DNA of 64,000 nt from the NCBI RefSeq assembly GCF_900176505.1, contig NZ_FWYB01000011.1, positions 112,922-176,921 on the forward strand. Reading direction: 5' to 3'. This stretch comes from Pedobacter nyackensis (lineage in GTDB: Bacteria; Bacteroidota; Bacteroidia; Sphingobacteriales; Sphingobacteriaceae). The notes beneath the pieces are model-generated. The model saw only the letters and a program-made list of their open reading frames with translations, made no database searches and was not told the origin of the DNA. Below are positions 37,501 through 46,001 of the stretch, piece by piece (position 1 is the stretch's first letter; the number at the start of each line of letters is the position of its first letter). A program made the position numbers and the translations under genes.

Positions 37501-38140
37501 ACCTGTAAATGCGGTTTACTCATTCACTTATATGGGAATGAAAGACGGTGTGCCTCAGGTTGCCGGTCCAAATGGTACTTTACAGTCGTTTAATGATGTA
37601 TCTCTATACAACAGGGGATTAGGCTTGCCTTTCCTAAATTATGAAGGTACTGCAACACCTCCGCATACATTGGGTTGGGTAAATAACATCAGGGTGCACA
37701 ACTTTAACCTTACCGCAGTATTTGTAGGTAAAATGGGTGGTGTGTATCGTAATCCTGGTTTCAGCTATGCAACTACCGTAGGTGGCGGTAAATCTTTTGT
37801 AAGTAAATACATTAGTGATGTCCTTGCTGGTAATCCTGATGTTCCTGGCTTTGCAAATCCTAATGAAACAAAAACTTACCTGTGGGATCGTTACGCCCCG
37901 GCATTAAGTAGCTTTGTAGAAAGTTCTTCTTACATAGAATGTAAAGAGCTTACATTGGAATATAGATTGTCTAAAAAGCTAGCAAAAGCCATACAGGTAA
38001 ATAATGTAAAAGTGTTTGCGCAAACCCGTGACCTGGGAATGGTATGGCATGCGAACAGTAAAGGGTATAACCCAGACTGGTTGCCTGGTACAAACAGACC
38101 TGTGCAAACTTATACTTTCGGTGTAAACCTTCAATTTTAA
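34529..38140 (+). CDS. SusC/RagA-family TonB-dependent outer-membrane transporter (module 2)
   Basis: This 1203-residue protein has a signal region (about 28-50), an STN domain (about 52-115, NITLQQLFKEIKSQSGYDFL), a CarboxypepD_reg-like domain (about 145-215, VKGVVVSEDGGPLPGATIKV), a plug (about 225-340, LVVVDGFPV and VTVLKDAAAASIWGARAANG) and a large barrel. The STN domain marks it as a signalling transporter working with the FecR/ECF pair. The SusD partner follows after 12 bp. The substrate is not evident; the locus has no carbohydrate-active enzyme. Confidence 0.94.
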   Translation: MKIYLQFLQVYNACLWQKIPMPSKRTIMRINLTCIVLLTSLLQVSATSFAQKINLSKNNITLQQLFKEIKSQSGYDFLYEPNELKAATRVNINATNTDLKVLLDIVFANQPLTYAIDQNTIVVRRKQVSILDRVIHLFKAITVKGVVVSEDGGPLPGATIKVKNGTKTVITNSNGEFELAGVEETTILTVSFIGYKTKEVTVGSGKFLKIQMEPELSSLEQVMVTGYQKISKERATGSFSQVNRETLDRRPVSNLSTALQGTVAGMQAKENADGSVDFLIRGNTSLYADRKPLVVVDGFPVSNSDFSDINPNDVESVTVLKDAAAASIWGARAANGVVVVVTKRAKGNQKLTIDANVFSRISNRVDLDQAFTQANSSDHVAYERKAFENNWVLSPYAGSFGDITKSLTLAQELLYANRGGTVSAADMNAGLDRLSKISNRSQVQDLLMRKAILNQYNVNLQSGTERSKTYVSLMYENNKGAFIKNGYDRINLNFNNDFKISKRLNFNIAANLQYKDQESSGATIAEIQDLSPYELLLNADGSYGTNLNIYNREQLALIPTDKFTYSDWSYNLLREVDGRSLKTENLSMRIQTGLNLKIVNGLTFDTKLQYERARTDYKDYFDENTFFVRGLINRMTEYNNATKTVGKVYIPKGGILKGREFTASNGTKYDVNNLDLESYLFRNQFNFDKNIGSKHSISVIAGMEMAQYTTNQRANPYVYGYYSDKLQATAPPYGYGSSIDQFKNFQGTNATIPGGNTVFDWGRTKYVSFYSNASYTYDNKYTLTGSVRSDASNFITDDPKMRWSPLWSVGAKWNMKNENFMDHIGAVDRLDLRLTYGKNGNVDGSTSTKALLNIGSSLNASTGTITGRVADNGNPFLQWEKTTSTNFGVDFALLNNKLFGSVDLYNKQGEGIIGTVALAAATGTTSQKFNNAGITNRGVEILLGTNVDIPNTPINYTTSFNYAYNYNNISSLYNPSLYVFQMIEGAFVEGKPVNAVYSFTYMGMKDGVPQVAGPNGTLQSFNDVSLYNRGLGLPFLNYEGTATPPHTLGWVNNIRVHNFNLTAVFVGKMGGVYRNPGFSYATTVGGGKSFVSKYISDVLAGNPDVPGFANPNETKTYLWDRYAPALSSFVESSSYIECKELTLEYRLSKKLAKAIQVNNVKVFAQTRDLGMVWHANSKGYNPDWLPGTNRPVQTYTFGVNLQF

Positions 38141-38152
38141 TACCTAAACATT

Positions 38153-39616
38153 ATGAAATTACAACAATCGTTAATGATAATTATGGGTTTAATCCTATTT
38201 GCGGGGTGTAAAAAATACCTTTCAGAAGAACCCAAAAAGCAAGCCAGTATCAAGACAGTAGATCAGTTAGAGGCCTTGGTAGACAATGCAACTGATTTCT
38301 CTAATATAGCTTCTCAGACCGCTGCTTACAGCACAGATGATACAGAAATTCCAAAAGCGCTATATCAAAACAATTCAACTGCTTTTACTATTGATAATCT
38401 ACAATATTATGTGAATAGTGTTGATGGCGTGGTTGCTGCAGCTACTGATGCCCTATGGTCAGGAGAGTTTAAAAAGATCTTTACTGCAAATCTTATTCTC
38501 GAAAATATAGATCAGGTAACCGGCGATGATGTACGCAGACAACGTGTAAAAGCAGATGCTTATTTTATAAGAGCTTATTCTTATTGGGTGCTCGCCAACT
38601 ACTACTGTGCGCCGTATAGTGCTGCAAATCTAAATGCTTTAGGATTACCTTTAAAGAAGACTGTGAATTATACAGAATCTTTAAAAAGAGCAACCTTACA
38701 GGAAACTTACGATTTTATCCTGAGTGACATTGCTGAGGCTCAAAAAGTAACCAATGATGACGTTGAGTCACTTCGTCCGTGGAGAGTAAGTAAGAAAGCT
38801 ATTGCAGCATTTTTGAGCCGTGTTTACTTATTTAGAGGAGAGTATGATCAGAGTTTGGCTCAAGCGGAAATCGCGCTGACCACTGCAACGGCTAAGCTGG
38901 TAGATTATAATACACTGGTGCCGGGAATTCCTGTATCATATGCTAACCCCGCAGCTACATTAAAATATGTTGAGCAGAATGACTGGGCAGCCTCCAAGTT
39001 TTTGTATTGGTCTGAATTCTATTATACACGTTATGCTTACACAGGCGCCCAATGGTTTGTTCCAAGTAATGGGTTGTTAGCCTTGTATGATACTCAAAAC
39101 GATTTACGTTACAAGAGTTTCATGATTCCTAACGGGGGAAGAAGGTTTTCTGTAGTTACTCCAAGTGCATTCAGGTATACAGTATTTAATGATGGAAGGT
39201 ACATACCGGAAGGACCTAGTTTTGGAGAAGTTTTGTTAAACAAAGCAGAAGTACTGGCTCGTAAAGGAGATGCTTCGGGGGCAATGAATACGGTGAATAT
39301 ACTCAGACAAAAGCGAATGAGTACTTATACTGCTTTAACAGCTATAGATAAAGATGATGCCATTAAAAAGGTTTTAGAGGAAAGAAGGAGGGAAATGCCT
39401 TTTGCGCTGCGTTGGTACGACATTCGTCGCTTTAGTGTAAATGATTATCCTGCTGATAATGTTACGGTAGTCCGTGATTTCTTTGAGGTAAATCTTACCG
39501 GTGTAAATATGAATGCGCCTAAAACGTATACCCTAAGTGCAAATCGTTTGCTCGTACCTATTAATGGTGTAGAAATGGATGCCAGTAAAGGTCAAATCGC
39601 ACAAAACCCTTATTAA
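38153..39616 (+). CDS. SusD/RagB-family surface lipoprotein (module 2)
   Basis: This 487-residue protein has a lipobox LILFAGC (C19) then KKYLSEEPKKQ, a common SusD start. Helical repeats (RVKADAYFIRAYSYWVLANY, ISRVYLFRGEYDQSLAQAE-like) and the C-terminal EERRREMPFALRWYDIRRF fit the family. It should bind the ligand of SusC-2. It is 12 bp after susC and followed by a TlpA-like gene 34 bp on. Confidence 0.92.
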   Translation: MKLQQSLMIIMGLILFAGCKKYLSEEPKKQASIKTVDQLEALVDNATDFSNIASQTAAYSTDDTEIPKALYQNNSTAFTIDNLQYYVNSVDGVVAAATDALWSGEFKKIFTANLILENIDQVTGDDVRRQRVKADAYFIRAYSYWVLANYYCAPYSAANLNALGLPLKKTVNYTESLKRATLQETYDFILSDIAEAQKVTNDDVESLRPWRVSKKAIAAFLSRVYLFRGEYDQSLAQAEIALTTATAKLVDYNTLVPGIPVSYANPAATLKYVEQNDWAASKFLYWSEFYYTRYAYTGAQWFVPSNGLLALYDTQNDLRYKSFMIPNGGRRFSVVTPSAFRYTVFNDGRYIPEGPSFGEVLLNKAEVLARKGDASGAMNTVNILRQKRMSTYTALTAIDKDDAIKKVLEERRREMPFALRWYDIRRFSVNDYPADNVTVVRDFFEVNLTGVNMNAPKTYTLSANRLLVPINGVEMDASKGQIAQNPY

Positions 39617-39650
39617 ATATTTTTCCTTACCTAAGCATAACCCTGATAGC

Positions 39651-41180
39651 ATGAAAAGATTAATTAAAATTGCATTAATATGCAGTCTTGCCATACCAAC
39701 CCTGAGCATTGCTCAAGGTAAAAAAGCTGAAACGGTTGCAGATAAAGCAACACTTTCGACCTTAGTTAAAGCTGTTGAAGCTGCTCCTGATAGTTTAACT
39801 GCTCATGATGCATATATTAAAGCAGCAGGTGTAAACAACCCCGCGGTAGTTGCGCAGTACGACAAGTGGATGAAGAAATTCCCTAAGTCGGCCATAGTAC
39901 CTTATGCTTTAGCTAAAGCATATTTGAATCATGAAAGCCCTAAAGCAAAGCCTTATCTGCTAAAAGTTGTTGCCATTGATACTAATTTTACAGAAGCCTG
40001 GGGTGGTTTATGGACAGATGCACAACGCTGGGGCGATTTCAAAGGCGGGGATGAGTATTTAAAGAAAGCAACAGAGAGTGATCCTCAAAATGCTTCCTAT
40101 GCATTTTATTATTCGAGTAGTTTCCGCGACAAAGACCCAAAAACATATCATGATTTAACAATGGGTGTTGCTAAACGTTTTCCTGAGAGTGATCGTGGTG
40201 CCCAGGCCTTATATTGGTATGCTACGCGTTCAAAAGATATTGCCGATAAGATGAAATATTATGAGTTGTTGCGTACCAGCTATTCACCAGCCAAATTTAA
40301 CTGGTCGGCAAGTGGTATGACTTCTTATTTTGATTTATTGTTGGCTGAAGATTCAAAAAAGGCTTTAGAGCTGGCACAGGATATGGCTAAAATTGAAAAG
40401 CAGGAAAAGGATTGGACCAACCTTAAATTACAAGCGCAACGTGTTAATGATGCGAAAGCTTTAATGAAAGAAAAGAAATCCGCAGAGGCCCTGGCATTGT
40501 TGGCTCAGGTGAAACTGCCAAGATATTATAGTTTTAATAAAGAAATACTGGTTTTAAAAGCCGAAGCCTATGCACTGGCAGGTAATACCAATGCCGCTTA
40601 TGATAGTTTAATTGTTTCTTTTGCGAAACAACCTGGCGTTAAACTGAAATTAGTTATTAATGGTTATGGTGTCAAATTGGGCAAAAATGAAGGTCAGGTA
40701 AATACCGACATTTTGAAATATATTAACAGTAATGCGCAGACGGCAACACCGTTTACATTAAAAAACTACCTGATGCCTGGTCAGACTTCATTGTCTGATT
40801 ACAAAGGGAAAGTTGTGTTGCTGACCTATTGGTTCCCCGGTTGTGGACCATGCAGAGGTGAATTCCCTCACTTCGAAAATGTTGTCCGTAAGTTTAAAGG
40901 AAAAGATTTTAGCTATGTAGGGATCAATATCGTGTCTGACCAAAATGAATATGTTGTGCCCTTTATGAAAGGAAGTGGCTATAGCTTCACGCCTTTGGAA
41001 GATATTGAAGGCAGACAAAAAGGTAATCTTGACAATAGGGGTGCTGCTCCGGCAAATTTCATCATAGACAAAGAGGGTCGCGTTGTATTTTCAAATTTCA
41101 GAACAGATGGTGATAATGAAGATGAACTCGAATTGATGATTAATTTAATGCTACAACGTAAAGGATCAATTGTGAAATGA
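39651..41180 (+). CDS. Exported TlpA-like thioredoxin-domain protein with helical repeats
   Basis: I use the ATG at 39651 (509 residues), which opens a signal peptide (MKRLIKIALICSLAIPTLSI) and avoids overlap with susD. Residues about 50-340 are helical and TPR-like. The C-terminal thioredoxin domain (about 370-500) has the active site in YWFPGCGPCRGEFP (C398, C401), where Gly replaces the usual Trp before the first cysteine, and a later APANFII that holds the cis-Pro. It should act in the periplasm on disulfides. It follows susD within 34 bp, so it is part of the SusCD-2 unit. Confidence 0.86.
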   Translation: MKRLIKIALICSLAIPTLSIAQGKKAETVADKATLSTLVKAVEAAPDSLTAHDAYIKAAGVNNPAVVAQYDKWMKKFPKSAIVPYALAKAYLNHESPKAKPYLLKVVAIDTNFTEAWGGLWTDAQRWGDFKGGDEYLKKATESDPQNASYAFYYSSSFRDKDPKTYHDLTMGVAKRFPESDRGAQALYWYATRSKDIADKMKYYELLRTSYSPAKFNWSASGMTSYFDLLLAEDSKKALELAQDMAKIEKQEKDWTNLKLQAQRVNDAKALMKEKKSAEALALLAQVKLPRYYSFNKEILVLKAEAYALAGNTNAAYDSLIVSFAKQPGVKLKLVINGYGVKLGKNEGQVNTDILKYINSNAQTATPFTLKNYLMPGQTSLSDYKGKVVLLTYWFPGCGPCRGEFPHFENVVRKFKGKDFSYVGINIVSDQNEYVVPFMKGSGYSFTPLEDIEGRQKGNLDNRGAAPANFIIDKEGRVVFSNFRTDGDNEDELELMINLMLQRKGSIVK

Positions 41181-41228
41181 ACCCGACATCAAAGGTCCAC
41201 CTGACAACTGAAGGAAAAAAATAAATAG

Positions 41229-42590
41229 ATGAAATTAAACATGAAGATAATTAAAAGAGTTGCCTTGATATATTGCCTCAGCCTGTTTACGCTGGCAAGT
41301 GCATTCGGACAACAGAAGGAAGGTTGGATAACCGTGAAAGGCCAATTAAAGGGTTTTAGTAATCAGGTCGAAATTGAAGATTTATCTGAGTTCCAGTATC
41401 TGCTTCCTCCATCTGCTGAAAGGATGGTGATACCAGATGCGGAAGGGAAATTTAGTGTAAAATTTAAAGCTGCCGCTCCTAATTATTATCGCTTAGGCAG
41501 AAATGCACTTTATCTTACACCTGGTGATAATCTGGAGGTATTTATAGATAAGGGCAATCCAAAGCTGGCTACGTTTAAAGGACAAGGTTCAGCGGCAAAT
41601 ACTTATATGATGAATACACCTTTTCCAAAAGGAGGTTCTTTCATTGAAGGTGGTAAGTATGTGAAGGAAATACCTGAGGCTACTGTGGCTGCGGTTGAAG
41701 AACGAGCTGCTTTGCGTACCAGAGAGCTGGCTGCTGTTAAAAATGTAACTAAGGAATTTAGGCGTTTGGAAACAGCGCGTATCAAGGCTGATTTGATTAA
41801 TAGTATCAACAATGGTGAGAATTATGGTACTTATATGTTTAAATTAAAAGGTGATGCCGCTAAAACTTATACTGAAAATTACTTGAAGGCAGTTTCGTTA
41901 AAAGTTGCAACATACAGCAAAGGTTTTACCGATGCTTCTTTGATGAAGATGGTGGTATACCGTGATATTGCAGATGATGTGATAAAGCAAGGGGGTGACC
42001 CGGCTGATATCCAAAAGATCAAAGATTGGTATACTGCCAATACTTTGGTTAGAGAAATGCAAAAAGTAAGTGACAAGCAACAACTGATAACCTTTAAAGA
42101 AAAAATAGCTGCGTTAAAAACAGAGAGTTATAAAGTGGCTGCAAGTAAAATGTTGCAGCATTTGATGTCTTTCGGAAAAGGCGATACGGCTGTTGACTTT
42201 ACAACAGTTGATTTGGCAGGAAATCAGGTTAGTTTAAGTAGCTTAAATGGTAAAGTTATCTATGTGGATATCTGGGCAACCTGGTGTGGCCCGTGTATGC
42301 AGGAGATGCCGCATTTTGAGAAACTTAAATTGCAATATAAAGATAACCCGAATGTGGTTTTTGTATCCTTATCTATAGACGATAGCGAAAAACCATGGAA
42401 GCAAAGTGTGGAGAGTCGTAAAGCCGATGGATACCAATGGTTAATCAACAGAGCTAAACTGCAGGCTTATAATATTGTAGGTATTCCTAGAAGCTTACTG
42501 ATCGATAAGGACTTTAAAATGGTAGATATGGATGCGCCAATGCCTTCTGAAGCAGCAGCGGTTACTGCCATAAATACCTTGCTAAAGTAA
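41229..42590 (+). CDS. TlpA-family thiol-disulfide oxidoreductase with N-terminal DUF4369-like region
   Basis: This 453-residue protein has a signal peptide (cut near AFGQQ; the start could also be M5). An N-terminal beta domain (about 30-125) is followed by a long charged helical stretch (about 130-300) and a TlpA domain (about 310-453) with DIWATWCGPCMQEMP (C353, C356) and GIPRSLLI. It likely works with the upstream TlpA-like protein 48 bp away. It closes the SusCD-2 unit, since a strong hairpin follows. Confidence 0.88.
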   Translation: MKLNMKIIKRVALIYCLSLFTLASAFGQQKEGWITVKGQLKGFSNQVEIEDLSEFQYLLPPSAERMVIPDAEGKFSVKFKAAAPNYYRLGRNALYLTPGDNLEVFIDKGNPKLATFKGQGSAANTYMMNTPFPKGGSFIEGGKYVKEIPEATVAAVEERAALRTRELAAVKNVTKEFRRLETARIKADLINSINNGENYGTYMFKLKGDAAKTYTENYLKAVSLKVATYSKGFTDASLMKMVVYRDIADDVIKQGGDPADIQKIKDWYTANTLVREMQKVSDKQQLITFKEKIAALKTESYKVAASKMLQHLMSFGKGDTAVDFTTVDLAGNQVSLSSLNGKVIYVDIWATWCGPCMQEMPHFEKLKLQYKDNPNVVFVSLSIDDSEKPWKQSVESRKADGYQWLINRAKLQAYNIVGIPRSLLIDKDFKMVDMDAPMPSEAAAVTAINTLLK

Positions 42591-42601
42591 TTTTATGATT
42601 C

Positions 42602-42636
42602 ATTCTGTTGTCCTTTTGTTGGGAGGGCAACAGAAT
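42602..42636 (+). terminator. Probable terminator closing the SusCD-2/TlpA unit
   Basis: ATTCTGTTGTCC (42602-42613) and GGGCAACAGAAT (42625-42636) form a 12-bp stem with one G-U pair and an 11-nt loop, 11 bp after the TlpA stop codon. No U-run follows. It sits upstream of the radical SAM promoter and inside a spurious longer reading frame of that gene. Confidence 0.55.
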
Positions 42637-42650
42637 AAATTAAAAAGCCG

Positions 42651-42658
42651 TACTTTTG
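42651..42658 (+). promoter_or_regulatory. Predicted -7 box for the radical SAM gene
   Basis: TACTTTTG, followed by CA, matches TAnnTTTG exactly. Transcription would start near 42664, 12 nt ahead of the TTG at 42676. This decides the start of the gene. A -33 box is not clear. Confidence 0.5.
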
Positions 42659-42675
42659 CAGAAAACATAAAGCAA

Positions 42676-43626
42676 TTGGGAACTCTGTTAGATTTAGGCA
42701 TAAAGGGATATAATAATTACGGTACGCACCTTAAACAAAAATACAAGGGGCAGCGTGTATTTAAAGTAATTGTTGATGGAGGTTTTACCTGTCCTAACCG
42801 TGATGGTAGTAAAGGTTATGGTGGTTGCACGTACTGTAACGTCGACTCTTTTACACCTGAGCTTTCACGTAAACTTCCTACCATCCGCGAGCAACTGGAG
42901 CAAGGGATGGAAAGAGGTAAAGGCTTTTATAAAGCAGATAAGTTTATTGTTTATTTTCAACCCAATACCAATACTTATGCACCAGTACATTATTTAAAGA
43001 TGATGTATGATGAAGCACTTTCTATAAATACCGAAGATGTTGTTGGTTTTTCAGTGGGTACCAGACCGGATTGTATTGATGCCGAAAAGGTGGCGCTACT
43101 TGAAAGTTATACGGATCGTTTTGATGTGGATTTGGAAATGGGGATGGAGTCGATATATGACGAAACCTTAAATCAGATCAATAGAGGTTGTAGCCATGGT
43201 GAGTTTGTTGAAGCCGTTAAATTGCTTGAAAACTCAAAACTTGATCTTTGTGTGCATACTATTTTTGGTTTCCCATGGGAAACAGAGGAAATGATGTTGG
43301 GCTATATTCATGAGATCAATAGATTCCCTCAGATTAAATTCGTGAAATTCCATCACCTTCACATCGTTGAGGGTTCTATAATGGGTGCTAAATATAAAAA
43401 ACAGCCGTTTAAGCTGTTCTCGCTCGAAGAATACACTGATTTGTTGTGCAAATTGATTCCTTTACTTAGGCCTGATGTTGTTATACAACGATTATTTGGG
43501 ATATCGGATTGGGATTTACTGATTGCTCCAAACTGGGGACTGAATAAATCGGCTATTCAAACTTATATTGACAAGGAAATAGAACGTAGAGGTGTAGTGC
43601 AGGGATCGGAATATCTGCCTAAATAG
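42676..43626 (+). CDS. TIGR01212/YhcC-family radical SAM protein
   Basis: I use the TTG at 42676 (316 residues), because the longer frame from 42595 would run through a terminator-like hairpin and a promoter. The protein then matches the usual length of YhcC-type proteins (about 310). It has the radical SAM cluster motif CPNRDGSKGYGGCTYC, which is a C-x11-C-x2-C spacing typical of this group rather than the canonical C-x3-C-x2-C. GFSVGTRPDCIDAE and DLEMGMESIYDETLNQINRG support the family. Its substrate is unknown. It stands alone between the SusCD-2 unit and the hexosaminidase. Confidence 0.85.
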   Translation: MGTLLDLGIKGYNNYGTHLKQKYKGQRVFKVIVDGGFTCPNRDGSKGYGGCTYCNVDSFTPELSRKLPTIREQLEQGMERGKGFYKADKFIVYFQPNTNTYAPVHYLKMMYDEALSINTEDVVGFSVGTRPDCIDAEKVALLESYTDRFDVDLEMGMESIYDETLNQINRGCSHGEFVEAVKLLENSKLDLCVHTIFGFPWETEEMMLGYIHEINRFPQIKFVKFHHLHIVEGSIMGAKYKKQPFKLFSLEEYTDLLCKLIPLLRPDVVIQRLFGISDWDLLIAPNWGLNKSAIQTYIDKEIERRGVVQGSEYLPK

Positions 43627-43657
43627 GTTAAATTAGGAAACCATCTAAACACGTATA

Positions 43658-45961
43658 ATGAAAAAAATGATTAACCGGAGCCTAAAGATAACTTTAGTGC
43701 TCTTTTTTTGTGCGCTTTCTACTTTTGGGCAGCAAGCAAAACCTACTTATGCAATTATACCTCGGCCTGTAAAGCTAATCCCTGCTTCTGGCACTTTTCA
43801 GTGGAGTAATTCAACGAAGATAATTCTAGCAGAAAATGCGCAGCGCTTGGCGCCCGCTTTAAATGAATTAAGGGCTATTTCTGCGAATCTCAAAAAAGAG
43901 AAGGGGCCGGTAAATGTGGTGACCCTAAATCTTGATGCTTCTATAGAAAATGAAGGATATACGCTGTCTGTAGATAGGAATGCGATTGTGATTAATGCGG
44001 CTTCTGTACAAGGAGCTTTTTGGGCTGTAGCTACTTTAAAGCAAATGATGGGAGCCAAGATATTTCAAGCTAAACAGGTTATGCGTAAAACACTGTTCAG
44101 TTCAATCGTTATTCCTTGTGTGAAAATTGAGGATGCCCCTCGCTTTGCATGGAGAGGAATACACCTCGATGTCTCGCGTCACTTTTTTGATTTGCGTTAT
44201 CTGCGTAGGATGATCGACAGGATGGCTTATTATAAATTCAATAAATTCCATTTACACTTAACAGATGATCAGGGCTGGAGAATAGAGATTAAGAAATATC
44301 CTGAGCTAACAGAAAAGGGTGCCTGGAGAAATATGAATGATCAGGATGCAGAATGTATTGCCCGGTCTAAGACAAACCCTGATTACGCTATACCCGAAAA
44401 GCATTTTAAAGTAATAGATGGTAAAAGAATGTATGGCGGTTTCTATACGCAGGATGAGATGCGGGGCCTGATTGCCTATGCATACTCAAAAGGAATAGAA
44501 ATTATACCGGAAATTGATATGCCTGGTCATATGATGGCGGCAACGAACCTGATGCCATGGCTAACCTCTCATGGTAAAGGTGGACAAGCCAAAGATTTCT
44601 CTGAGCCTTTGTGTCCATGTAAAGAGACTACGTTTGAGTTCGCAGAAAATGTCTTTACAGAGATTGCTGCGTTGTTTCCGAGTAAATATATTCACCTTGG
44701 CGCTGATGAGGTTGAAAAAAGTAGCTGGAAAAATGTGCCGGAGTGTGAAGCTTTGATGCGTAAGGAAGGATTGAAAAGCGTAGATGAGTTACAAAGTTAT
44801 TTTGTGCGCAGGATGGAGAAGTTTTTCAATACGAAGGGTAAGAAGCTAATTGGCTGGGATGAAATTCTTGATGGAGGTGTTTCCTCAACAGCTACGATGA
44901 TGTACTGGAGGACATGGGTGCCTTCTGCACCCAAACACGCGGCAGAAAAAGGTAATGATGTGATCATGACACCTGGTGAGTTTTGTTATTTTGATGCTCA
45001 GCAGGATGGAGGGTCGCTGAAAAAAGTGTATTCCTTTGATCCCTATCAGTTCAACCTCACAGAAAAAGAGAAGAAATTTATAATAGGTATTCAGGGGAAT
45101 ATATGGACTGAATACATTCCTTCTGAAAGAAGGTTAGAGTATATGGTGTTCCCAAGGATGTTGGCGATGGCTGAAGTAGCCTGGTATAAAGGTGGAGAAG
45201 ATTGGACTGGCTTTGAGCAGCGCGTGCATAAGCATTTTCCTTTGCTGGATGCCATGGGCGTAAACTATCGCCTTCCTGATCTGGATGGTTTTATTACACA
45301 GAGTGTATTTGTTGATAAAGGTATATTACATATCAATAAACCATTAGCGGGTTTAACCATTAGATATACAACTGACGGTACATTGCCAACGATGCAATCA
45401 AAGATATTTACTGAAGATCTGACAGTAACCAGGCCTGTGGAGTTTAAGGTAGCCGCATTCAGGTCGAATGGAAATAGAGGTGATGTCTATACCATTAATT
45501 ACGAACAGCAAAATTACCTGAAGCCGGTGGAATTATTTACTGCTCAGAAGGGCTTAAATTTCTCGTACTATCCTAAATTTTATAAAACGGTAAATGCAAT
45601 TCAGGAAACCGATCTGGCAAAGCAAAATATTAGTGCTGTAATTGAGATTCCTGTGGAAAAAACTGCTGACAGTTTTGCTACCCGTCATAAGGGGTATTTT
45701 TATGCAGCGGAAACTGGTATTTATTCCTTTGCCCTTCGCTCTGACGATGGAAGTGTATTAAAACTGGGTAATCGGTTGCTGATCGATAATGACGGCTTGC
45801 ATCCTGCCGTTGAAAAAACAGCACAGATAGCGCTTGAGAAAGGTTATCATCCTTTTGAACTGCTATTTATAGAAGGTGGTGGCGGTTATACGCTAAACCT
45901 GCAGTATAAAGCGCCATCTGGTCAGCTTAAAGATGTGGATTCGACACTCTTCTTTCATTAA
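43658..45961 (+). CDS. GH20 beta-N-acetylhexosaminidase with C-terminal PA14-like domain
   Basis: This 767-residue protein has a signal peptide (cut near TFGQQ). The GH20 supporting domain lies at about 28-155, then the catalytic barrel (about 160-520) with RGIHLDVSRHFF, HLTDDQGWRIEIKKYPEL and the catalytic pair D350-E351 in HLGADEVEKSSW. A Chb/Hex-type C-terminal beta domain (about 555-620, IRYTTDGTLPT) and a PA14-like domain (about 640-767, GYFYAAETGIYSFALRSDDG) follow. It removes terminal GlcNAc or GalNAc from chitin fragments, glycans or peptidoglycan. It is 31 bp after the radical SAM gene, with no SusCD partner nearby. Confidence 0.93.
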   Translation: MKKMINRSLKITLVLFFCALSTFGQQAKPTYAIIPRPVKLIPASGTFQWSNSTKIILAENAQRLAPALNELRAISANLKKEKGPVNVVTLNLDASIENEGYTLSVDRNAIVINAASVQGAFWAVATLKQMMGAKIFQAKQVMRKTLFSSIVIPCVKIEDAPRFAWRGIHLDVSRHFFDLRYLRRMIDRMAYYKFNKFHLHLTDDQGWRIEIKKYPELTEKGAWRNMNDQDAECIARSKTNPDYAIPEKHFKVIDGKRMYGGFYTQDEMRGLIAYAYSKGIEIIPEIDMPGHMMAATNLMPWLTSHGKGGQAKDFSEPLCPCKETTFEFAENVFTEIAALFPSKYIHLGADEVEKSSWKNVPECEALMRKEGLKSVDELQSYFVRRMEKFFNTKGKKLIGWDEILDGGVSSTATMMYWRTWVPSAPKHAAEKGNDVIMTPGEFCYFDAQQDGGSLKKVYSFDPYQFNLTEKEKKFIIGIQGNIWTEYIPSERRLEYMVFPRMLAMAEVAWYKGGEDWTGFEQRVHKHFPLLDAMGVNYRLPDLDGFITQSVFVDKGILHINKPLAGLTIRYTTDGTLPTMQSKIFTEDLTVTRPVEFKVAAFRSNGNRGDVYTINYEQQNYLKPVELFTAQKGLNFSYYPKFYKTVNAIQETDLAKQNISAVIEIPVEKTADSFATRHKGYFYAAETGIYSFALRSDDGSVLKLGNRLLIDNDGLHPAVEKTAQIALEKGYHPFELLFIEGGGGYTLNLQYKAPSGQLKDVDSTLFFH

Positions 45962-45968
45962 GCAGATT

Positions 45969-46001
45969 TTATCCGGAGTTCATCTCCTGATCTCCGGATA
46001 A
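45969..46001 (+). terminator. Hairpin after the hexosaminidase gene
   Basis: TTATCCGGAG (45969-45978) pairs perfectly with CTCCGGATAA (45992-46001) around a 13-nt loop, 8 bp past the stop codon. No U-run follows, so it is a likely but not canonical terminator. Confidence 0.5.
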
